NCBI RefSeq assembly: GCF_018531445.1
Contig: NZ_JAHDTH010000031.1
Location: 1 to 52,339, forward strand
Reading direction: 5' to 3'
From: Pseudonocardia lacus
GTDB lineage: Bacteria; Actinomycetota; Actinomycetes; Mycobacteriales; Pseudonocardiaceae
DNA: 52,339 nt
The notes under the pieces are model-generated. The model was not told the origin of the DNA. It searched no databases and saw only the letters and a program-made list of their open reading frames with translations. Both the position numbers and the translations under genes were made by a program. Shown here piece after piece: positions 23,856 to 30,374 of this stretch; position 1 is the stretch's first letter, and each line of letters opens with the position of its first letter.

Positions 23856-24458
23856 GTGCCCACCCCTCCACGCCATCGCACCGCCCTCGTCCGGGCAGCC
23901 GCCGCGCTCTTCCGCCGCCAGGGCTTCGGCGCCACCGGCCTGAACGAGATCCTCGCGGCCAGCCGCGCCCCGCGCGGCTCGCTGTACCACTACTTCCCGC
24001 GGGGCAAGGCCCAGATCGGCGCCGAGGTCGTCGAGTACGCCGGGCAGCGGGTCACCACGACGCTCACCGAACTGTCGGAGACCGAGCCGTCCCCCGCCGC
24101 CGTCCTGCGCCGGTACGCGCGGATGGTCGTCGGCTGGCTGGAGGAGTCGCGGTTCCGCGACGGCTCCCCGATCACCACCGTGCTGCTGGAGCTCGCCCCG
24201 CAGGAACCGGGCGTCACCGAGGCCGGTCGCGCCGCTTTCGCCGCCTGGTCGCGGGTCCTGCGCGACGGCCTGGTCGCCGGGGGTGCGCCGGCCGACCGGG
24301 CCGGACGCCTCGCCGACCTGGCGCTCGCCGCGCTGGAGGGGGCGCTCGTCCGGGCGCGGGTGGAACAGGACGGCCGGCCGGTGATCGACGCGCTCGACCA
24401 GGTGGCGGACCTCTTCGACAGCGCCCTCGACACCACCTCCGGGACCGGGCATCACTGA
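23856..24458 (+). CDS. TetR/AcrR-family regulator (LmrA/YxaF-like)
   Basis: 200 residues from GTG 23856, preferred over ATG 23847 because of the TAGAAT box exactly 7 nt upstream. The HTH region includes ALFRRQGFGATGLNEILAAS and GSLYHYFPRGKAQIG; the latter is typical of LmrA/YxaF-type TetR proteins. The C-terminal ~130 residues form the ligand and dimer domain. The gene is divergent from the thioesterase, and the shared operator strongly suggests autorepression and control of that gene. The ligand is unknown, perhaps an aromatic acid, by analogy with the family. Confidence 0.85.
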   Translation: MPTPPRHRTALVRAAAALFRRQGFGATGLNEILAASRAPRGSLYHYFPRGKAQIGAEVVEYAGQRVTTTLTELSETEPSPAAVLRRYARMVVGWLEESRFRDGSPITTVLLELAPQEPGVTEAGRAAFAAWSRVLRDGLVAGGAPADRAGRLADLALAALEGALVRARVEQDGRPVIDALDQVADLFDSALDTTSGTGHH

Positions 24459-24468
24459 CACTTCTCCC

Positions 24469-24542
24469 CAACTGGTTGCGAAGTCGTGTCGCGATCCGCC
24501 ACATCCTCAGCCAACTGGTCCGACCAGTTGACCAGTCGGACC
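24469..24542. promoter_or_regulatory. GntR/FadR-type operator cluster
   Basis: CAACTGGT-CCG-ACCAGTTG (24512-24530) is a perfect inverted repeat with the TGGT-N3-ACCA core of FadR-subfamily sites. Overlapping it, GGTCCGAC and GTCGGACC (24517-24542) form a second perfect repeat around 10 bp. A separate half-site CAACTGGT is at 24469-24476. All lie 22-95 bp upstream of a FadR-type GntR gene, suggesting autoregulation. Confidence 0.65.
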
Positions 24543-24563
24543 GGCTTCTGCCACGGTGCCCCC

Positions 24564-25268
24564 GTGACACTCGACCGCGTGCAGCGGGCCGGCCTCGTGG
24601 AGGCGGTGTTCCAGCAGCTGCGCGCCGCCATCCTCGACGGCGACCTGCCGGCCGGGTCCCGGATGCCCTCCGAGCGCACGCTCGTGGAGCGGTTCGGCGT
24701 GAGCCGCCCCGTCGTGCGGGAGGCGCTGTCGCGGCTGGAGCACTCCAGCCTCATCCGCGTCCAGCAGGGCGCCTCGACGACCGTGCGCGACTGGCGCACC
24801 GAAGGCGACCTCGGCGTCCTGCTCGACCTGGCCGAATCCGGCGCGGCGAGCACGCTGGAGCGCGACATCGTCGAGGCCCGCCAGGCCATCGGGTCCGACG
24901 CCGCCCGGCGCTGCGCCCAGCGGGCCACCCCGGACGACGTCGCGGCGATCACCGCGGCGGCCGACGACCTGGCCGGCGCCGGCCTCGACCTGGTCGAGCT
25001 CGACCGGCGCAACCTGGTCTTCTGGCGCGCGGTGATGGTCGCGACCCAGAACGTCGCCTACCAGCTGGCCTACAACTCGCTGATCTCCGGCCGGCTGGCC
25101 CCGCGCGACAAGCCGGTCAAGGGCAGGGTCGACGAGCTGGTCGACATCACCGCCCACCGCCAGCTCGCGGTGCTCATCGCCGCCGGGGAGGCCGAGGCCG
25201 CCGCCGCGGTCGCCTGGGCGCTCCTCGACCGGACCGAGGTCGCCGTCACCGACGAGACCGCCGGCTGA
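24564..25268 (+). CDS. FadR-subfamily GntR transcriptional regulator
   Basis: 234 residues from GTG 24564; an in-frame start at 24486 would run through the operator. The N-terminal winged helix contains FQQLRAAILDGDLPAGSRMP, SERTLVERFGVSRPVVREAL and SRLEHSSLIRVQQG. The C-terminal all-helical FCD-like domain spans about 85-225. Such regulators usually control metabolism of carboxylic acids such as lactate, pyruvate or gluconate, and bind metal plus ligand in the FCD pocket. No obvious target enzyme is adjacent; the next gene is a small membrane protein on the other strand that begins one base past this stop. Confidence 0.85.
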   Translation: MTLDRVQRAGLVEAVFQQLRAAILDGDLPAGSRMPSERTLVERFGVSRPVVREALSRLEHSSLIRVQQGASTTVRDWRTEGDLGVLLDLAESGAASTLERDIVEARQAIGSDAARRCAQRATPDDVAAITAAADDLAGAGLDLVELDRRNLVFWRAVMVATQNVAYQLAYNSLISGRLAPRDKPVKGRVDELVDITAHRQLAVLIAAGEAEAAAAVAWALLDRTEVAVTDETAG

Positions 25269-25457
25269 TCAGCGGCCGACCGCGTCCCGGGCGCTGCGCA
25301 CCGCCACGAACGCGAAGCCCGCGGTGAAGACGAGGTTCCACCACTCGCGCGTGAGCACGGCCACGACCAGCGTGCCCACGGCCGCCAGCGCGCACAGCAC
25401 GGCCAGCGCGCGCAGGAAACCGGGACGCCGCTGCCACGGCGTGCTCTCGGGGTCCAC
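25269..25457 (-). CDS. Small two-TM membrane protein
   Basis: 62 residues from GTG 25457. Two hydrophobic helices (LRALAVLCALAAVGTLVVAV and WWNLVFTAGFAFVAV) are joined by a short TREW turn. The stop is immediately next to the convergent GntR stop. The amphipathic arrangement and GC-rich codons support coding, but the family is unknown. Confidence 0.55.
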   Translation of the reverse strand: MDPESTPWQRRPGFLRALAVLCALAAVGTLVVAVLTREWWNLVFTAGFAFVAVRSARDAVGR

Positions 25458-25483
25458 GCCCCGACGCTACCTCCGCCAGCTTG

Positions 25484-25634
25484 GAGGGGTCTCCGGCGGT
25501 TCTTGAGAGGCCGGGGCTTGAGGGGCGTCCGGCGGTTTTGAGGGGCCTCCGGCGGTTTGAGGGGCCTCCGGCGGTTTGAGGGGCCTCCGGCGGTTTGAGG
25601 GGCCTCCGGCGGTTTGAGGGGCCTCCGGCGGCGC
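25484..25634. repeat. 19-bp tandem repeat array
   Basis: Five units of GAGGGGCCTCCGGCGGTTT start at 25540, 25559, 25578, 25597 and 25616; the last ends in GCG rather than TTT. Three degenerate units precede them (25484, 25505, 25520). The unit carries an internal GAGGGGCCTC palindrome. No long frame here has gene-like composition. It opens a ~1-kb non-coding repeat region. Confidence 0.85.
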
Positions 25635-25868
25635 CTTCGCGGCGGGCGACCTCTGATCGAGCAGGGGTCCGCCCCTGCCGTCACGTCGACACGCCCAGGG
25701 TTGCACGACCGGAAAATCGCCCGCACGGTTGGCATCCACGGGCGGCGGTTGGCCTCTTGGGTGCGGGCTCCTTCCGGCCGTGCACGGCTGTGCGCGCCGA
25801 CGTGACGGCAGGGGCTTCGAGGGGTGGAGTGGCCGCTTCGCGGCCGGCGGGGGCGGGCGAGGGGGCGT

Positions 25869-25955
25869 CCTCGCAGCGCCGGGCGGGTGTCGCAGCGCTG
25901 GCTGGGTGGTCGCAGCCCGCCGGCGCGCTGCGAGCGCACCGCTGGGTCTGCGAGG
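25869..25955. repeat. 87-bp TCGCAG element, copy A
   Basis: The element is bounded by CCTCGCAG and CTGCGAGG, inverted copies of each other. TCGCAG occurs at offsets 2, 21 and 41 and the inverse CTGCGA at offsets 59 and 79. The central 24 bp (25910-25933) are a palindrome with one mismatch. A short GGCCGC-TTC-GCGGCC palindrome lies 24 bp upstream (25831-25845). Confidence 0.88.
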
Positions 25956-26050
25956 GGATGGATCGGACACGGCTCCATGCCGAGGCGACGGCAAGGGCTC
26001 CGGGAGCGGTGTGCCGCTTCGCGGCCGGGCGGGGCCGAGTGAGGGGGCGT

Positions 26051-26137
26051 CCTCGCAGCGCCGGGTGGGTGTCGCAGCGCTGGCTGGGTGGTCGCAGCCC
26101 GCCGGCGGGCTGCGAGGGCACCGCTGGGTCTGCGAAG
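26051..26137. repeat. 87-bp TCGCAG element, copy B
   Basis: Same length and motif offsets as copy A, from which it differs at four positions by eye. The central palindrome is perfect: TCGCAGCCCGCC followed by its reverse complement (26092-26115). It starts 182 bp after copy A starts, and the intervening 95 bp are related to the sequence before copy A, including a GCCGC-TTC-GCGGC hairpin at 26013-26025. Confidence 0.88.
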
Positions 26138-26226
26138 CCGCCGGAGCGGGCACATCGGTGCAGGCCGACGCGACGGTAGCGGCTCCGGCGATGGGGTGGC
26201 CGCCCGCGGCCGGGCCAGGGGTCGGC

Positions 26227-26313
26227 CCTCGCAGCGCTGGGCGGGCGTCGCAGACGTGGCTGTGTCCTCGCAGCCCGCCGGCGGGCTGCGAGCGCACCGC
26301 TGGGTCTGCGAGG
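26227..26313. repeat. 87-bp TCGCAG element, copy C
   Basis: Third copy, starting 176 bp after copy B starts, with identical length and motif offsets. The central palindrome is perfect and extended by one pair (26267-26292). GGCCGC-CC-GCGGCC precedes it at 26198-26211. Differences from A and B cluster between the TCGCAG motifs, not in them. Confidence 0.88.
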
Positions 26314-26407
26314 CACCCCGATTCCATGATCGGCTCACCACTACAGCTCCGCGAACCGGACGTTCCCGCCGGCCCACCGCGCAGGCGGGGTGGGCCTCGC
26401 TGAGTTC

Positions 26408-26443
26408 GGGGACATCCGCCGCTCCAGCGCGGTGGATGTCCCC
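26408..26443 (-). terminator. Strong terminator hairpin of APC permease gene
   Basis: Fifteen-base arms (GGGGACATCCGCCGC and GCGGTGGATGTCCCC) with one non-Watson-Crick position and a 6-base loop lie 17 nt beyond the permease stop. Confidence 0.8.
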
Positions 26444-26460
26444 AACCCGTATCCCGCCGG

Positions 26461-28287
26461 TCAGGCGCGCAGCTGCGCCTCGATCTCGGCCAGGTCCTCG
26501 TTCGCGGTCTCCCGGACCGGGCCCTTGAACCAGCGCTTCGCCGACAGCACGTACCAGCCGCCGAACAGCAGCAGCGACCCGAACACCGTCAGCGGCGCGT
26601 AGTTGACGACCTCCCAGTCGAACCCCTCCGCGCCCGGGATGCCGTTGGGCGACACCGGGAGCAGGAACAGCACGCAGACCACCGCGATCCAGCCCACCGA
26701 GAGCGGCGAGATCCACTTGTAGTGGTTGCCCAGGCTCCACGCGCCGCGCTCGAACCGGTCGCCGGCCCGGATCCGCAGGATGATCGGCATCGCGAACGCG
26801 ATGTTCAGCCCGATCACCGCGATCGAGGTGCCCACCAGGTACCCGACCGCGCCGTTGACCAGGGTGGGGATCATCAGCGCCCAGGCCAGCACGCAGATCG
26901 CGATCACCGCGTTGACCGGGGCCCGGTTGCGCGCCACCTGCCGCCAGAGCCGGTGGCCGGGCACCGCGCCGTCGCGGGAGAACGCGAACATCATCCGCGA
27001 GGCCGAGGTGACCGACGCCGTCCCGCAGAACAGCTGCGCGACCACGGCGATGATCAGCATGAACTCCGCCCAGCCCGCGCCCAGGGCCTCGGTCCAGATG
27101 TAGACCACGGCGTCGGCTCCGGCGTCCAGCGTGCCCTGCACGTCCGGGATCGCGAAGGTCACCGCGACCAGCAGGACGAACCCGAAGACGACCGAGACGA
27201 CGACCGCCATGACCATGCCCCAGGCCGCCGCCCGGGAGGCGTGCCGGGTCTCCTCGCTCATGTGCGCCGACGCGTCGTAGCCGGTGACGGTGTACTGGGC
27301 CATCAGCAGGCCGATGCCGAACACGAACCAGAACGCGGTGTCGGAGAACCCGGAGTTGTTGATCGTCTCGGTGAAGACGAAGGCCGCCGACTGGTGGCGC
27401 GGCACCACCGCCAGCACCACCACGATCAGCCCCACGCCCACCATGTGCCACCAGGCCGAGACCGCGGTCAGCCGGGCGAGCACGCTCACGCTCAGCAGGT
27501 TCAGACCCAGGTGCAGTGCGATGATGGCGGTGTAGACGATGAAGATCGTCAAGGTCTCCGTGCCGAGGCCCGGGAACCACAGGTTGAGCAGCGCGGTGGT
27601 GAAGATCGCCGCGCCGTAGTCGATGGCCGCGGTCACCGCGATCTGGCCGACCAGGTTGAACCAGCCGGTGAACCAGCCCCAGGCCGGTCCGCCCAGCTTC
27701 GACGCCCAGAAGTACAGCGCCCCCGCGGTCGGCATCGCCGAGGCGATCTCGCCCATCGCCATCGCGATCAGCACCGAGAACGCGCCGACCAGCAGCCAGC
27801 CCCAGGTCACCGCGACCGGGCCGCCGTTGTTGAACGCGATGTAGTACGAGGTCAGGCAGCCGGCCAGGATCGAGATGATCGTGAAGGAGATGGCGAAGTT
27901 GGAGAACCCGCCCATCTCCCGGTAGAGCACCTGGGCGTAGCCCAGCTTGTGCAGCAGCGCCTCGTCGCTGTACCCGCCGGAGGCGGCCTCCGTGGGCTGC
28001 GGCTCGGGCGCGGCGTACCCGCCGAACCCGCCGCCGCCGAAGGCGCCGGACCGACCCGCGTGCTGGCCGCCCTGATGTCTGCCCTGGTACCCGCCCTGGT
28101 AGCTGCCCCCGAAACCGCCCTGCTGACCGCCGGGCCCGTCGGCGTACCCGAACGGCGCGTCCTGGTAGCCGCCCGAGCGGCCGTAGGGATCGGGAGCCGG
28201 ATAACCACCGGAGGGCGGGGTGGGCGGGTACCCGCCGCGGTCCTCCGCCGGGTGGCCGCCGGCACGACTGTCATAGGGAGCCGACAT
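26461..28287 (-). CDS. APC-family amino acid permease with Gly/Tyr-rich N-terminal tail
   Basis: 608 residues from ATG 28287, with GAGGAG 6 nt upstream. The core from about residue 115 onward is an APC-superfamily transporter with 12 predicted helices. Its entrance motif, EMGGFSNFAISFTIISILAG followed by CLTSYYIAFNNGGPV, is typical of the GABA/choline-type (BAT1/UGA4-like) permeases. The first ~110 residues are unusual: a low-complexity Gly/Tyr/Pro/Gln tract with repeats such as GGYQ, GGSYQGGYQ and GGFGGY, presumably cytosolic and disordered. Substrate is probably an amino acid or GABA-like amine. A strong hairpin ends the transcript. The tail may mediate protein contacts or membrane clustering. 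Confidence 0.85.
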   Translation of the reverse strand: MSAPYDSRAGGHPAEDRGGYPPTPPSGGYPAPDPYGRSGGYQDAPFGYADGPGGQQGGFGGSYQGGYQGRHQGGQHAGRSGAFGGGGFGGYAAPEPQPTEAASGGYSDEALLHKLGYAQVLYREMGGFSNFAISFTIISILAGCLTSYYIAFNNGGPVAVTWGWLLVGAFSVLIAMAMGEIASAMPTAGALYFWASKLGGPAWGWFTGWFNLVGQIAVTAAIDYGAAIFTTALLNLWFPGLGTETLTIFIVYTAIIALHLGLNLLSVSVLARLTAVSAWWHMVGVGLIVVVLAVVPRHQSAAFVFTETINNSGFSDTAFWFVFGIGLLMAQYTVTGYDASAHMSEETRHASRAAAWGMVMAVVVSVVFGFVLLVAVTFAIPDVQGTLDAGADAVVYIWTEALGAGWAEFMLIIAVVAQLFCGTASVTSASRMMFAFSRDGAVPGHRLWRQVARNRAPVNAVIAICVLAWALMIPTLVNGAVGYLVGTSIAVIGLNIAFAMPIILRIRAGDRFERGAWSLGNHYKWISPLSVGWIAVVCVLFLLPVSPNGIPGAEGFDWEVVNYAPLTVFGSLLLFGGWYVLSAKRWFKGPVRETANEDLAEIEAQLRA

Positions 28288-28437
28288 CGGATCTCCTCGA
28301 TCTGTTCCATGCGCCGGCCCCGTGGGTGAGGGCCGGCGCAGGTCGAGTTCCACGCACTCCCGTCGGAGGGCGCGATTGGTCCCCGCCGCGGACCGGGGAC
28401 CGGTCGGACATCGGGGGGAACGGCGAAAGGCGGCCCA

Positions 28438-29160
28438 TCAGGCGCCGGTTCCGATGAGTCCCCAGGCGTGGCCGCACTCCAGGAGCATGGCCGTGTAGCT
28501 GTGCCTGGCCCCGTAGGCCTCCTCGGCGTCGCTCAGGGCGGCGACGAGGAGCCGGTGGGCCGACGAGACGTCGCCCGCGGCGGCGTGGGCGAGCGCGAGC
28601 CCCATCCGCGAGGTGAGCGTGTCGGGGTGGGTGGGGCCGAGCTTGCGGGCCCGCTGCAGCGCGACCTTGCCGGACATCGCGACGGCGTCGTCGACGTTGC
28701 CCTGGGTGCGGTGCACCGCGGCCAGCGCGTCGCGCGCGGTCATCGTGTCGGGGTGGTCGTCGCCCAGGACGCGGATCCGGTCGGCCAGGTTGTCGACGAC
28801 CAGCTTGAGCCCGCGCCTGCGCTGCCCGGCCGCCACCTGCGCGACGCCGAGGTTGCCGGCGACGGTCAGGGTGGCGGCGTGGTCGGGGCCGAGGACCGCC
28901 CGGCATCCGGCGAGGGCCTGCTCGAACTGCGGCACCGCCTCGCGGTAGCGCCCGGCCGCGAACAGCGCGACGCCTTCGTCGTTGCGTGCCGCGGACTCCT
29001 CGACGTGCAAGCGACGCACCCACCCTCCACCGTCGGTGGCCGGCTCGCTGCCGCCCGTGCGAGCGCCGGTCGACTCCGGGCCGGAACGAGGCGACGGCAC
29101 CCTGGTGCTCCAGGCGTCGTTCTCGGCCGGTTCGAGCTGTCCGGGGCTCGTGGGCTGCAT
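28438..29160 (-). CDS. Tetratricopeptide (kinesin-light-chain type) repeat protein
   Basis: 240 residues. After a ~55-residue disordered N-terminus come about four TPR units of ~42 residues. The kinesin-light-chain signature recurs: LGPDHAATLTVAGNLGVAQ, LGDDHPDTMTARDALAAVH and LGPTHPDTLTSRMGLALAH. These repeats scaffold protein interactions. The start is uncertain, as no ribosome-binding site precedes the ATG. It lies upstream of the permease on the same strand, 150 bp away, and may be co-transcribed. Confidence 0.8.
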   Translation of the reverse strand: MQPTSPGQLEPAENDAWSTRVPSPRSGPESTGARTGGSEPATDGGGWVRRLHVEESAARNDEGVALFAAGRYREAVPQFEQALAGCRAVLGPDHAATLTVAGNLGVAQVAAGQRRRGLKLVVDNLADRIRVLGDDHPDTMTARDALAAVHRTQGNVDDAVAMSGKVALQRARKLGPTHPDTLTSRMGLALAHAAAGDVSSAHRLLVAALSDAEEAYGARHSYTAMLLECGHAWGLIGTGA

Positions 29161-30361
29161 CGAGGGGGCGATCCGTTCGGGTACTCGGGGCCGGGAACGA
29201 CGTCCACAACGGGGTCATCCGGCCGGCCGATTGATCGGGGAACACTAGCGCAAAGCTCAACCCAAAGTAGCGACGTGCCTCACACCTGCCACCCGATGGA
29301 GGTCGCTGAGCGCTGATGGGTCGGCAGTGAGGGCCGAGCGGGCGGCCTTCTCGGTCGCGGCCCGGCATTCCCGCAGCACAGGTCCCCGACGAACGGGAAA
29401 CTGTTACTCCCTCCACACGTCCGGCTACTCTGCGTGGACCAGTCCGGGAACGGCGCGGGAAATGGGGTCGCGCCGGTCGCCACTCACCTACCGTTGGTCG
29501 CAAAGACCCTCAAGCGGGACAACATCGGTGCCGTAACAAGATCGCCATAAGAACGGGCGCCCTCCGACACATCGGCGACTTCCCCGCGCCGGGGGGAATC
29601 GATGTCATGGCTCATTACCCCGACCGACGCGATTGATCATGGAGTGGAGCGCCGATCCGATACCGGCGTCCGACCCGGCCGCCGAACCCGCCCTCCCCCA
29701 GCGGGGGACGCCGAGTTGCGCCGCGTCGGCACATCCTCCGTCGCCCGACCCGCGCCACGCTCCTGACCTGCATGTTCACCGCCGCCACCGCACCATCGTC
29801 CGATACCGAGCGTGATCGACGGATGGGATGGCGAGCTCGGGTCGCACCCGACAACCCTCATCCCGATTCGTCCCGAACCACCGGTTTGCGCCATACCGGC
29901 GACACGAACGGCGTCGACCGTCGCAACGGGAATCGCCGACCGGTGCACCCTCGCACAGAACTTGAGGCCCGGCGCCGGCGAATTCCCGCCAGCTCAGCCG
30001 GAGTTTGCATTCGGGTGCACGCCATGACTCGATCGCCATCAGCCGATGATCCGGAAGGACCTGCGCGGGCGCGGTTCACAGTGGTACGACTGCCCACCTC
30101 TGTCTTCACTCTTAGTGCACGAAGACTCGTCCCCGCCGCCGACCGAGCGGTGTCGGCAAACGCTTACCGCGCCCCTGGGAGCCCGTCCACAACAAGATCA
30201 TTTCTCGGGTGGCGATCACTCTGCGCAACAACACTCTCCGTGCCGACACGGCGTCGAATGCTCACTCGGACGGCTGCCCGGCAAACGTGGCCACTTCCGC
30301 GCCACCACTCGGATGCGCACGCCCCCGGCCGGCAGCCCTCGTATTTCATCACGCGTTGAGT
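29161..30361. other. 1.2-kb region without recognisable gene
   Basis: This stretch between a TPR gene and the rifampin-phosphotransferase-like gene has lower GC and no reading frame with actinobacterial codon bias in any of six frames. The short frames present on both strands give Arg/Ser/Pro-rich composition without domains. I saw no tRNA, riboswitch or repeat in it. It may hold a small RNA or a decayed gene. Confidence 0.5.
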
Positions 30362-30367
30362 TAAGCT
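30362..30367 (+). promoter_or_regulatory. -10 box of leaderless transcript
   Basis: TAAGCT, then 7 nt, then the ATG at 30375; no ribosome-binding site is present. Confidence 0.6.
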
Positions 30368-30374
30368 CGTCGCC

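Noticed and set aside
25484..26313. CRISPR array
   Set aside because: The 19-bp units are directly adjacent without spacers, and the 87-bp copies have related, not unique, spacers; no cas genes are present.
25595..26403. Several overlapping frames on both strands through the 87-bp array, giving repeated Arg/Pro/Ser/Ala peptides
   Set aside because: The peptides only reflect the DNA repeats; frames shift between copies, no start has a ribosome-binding site and the palindromic DNA explains the pattern.
30200..30374. Rifamycin-associated element upstream of the Rph-like gene
   Set aside because: I looked for the GGGGCTTG...CAAGCCCC type repeat and found none.
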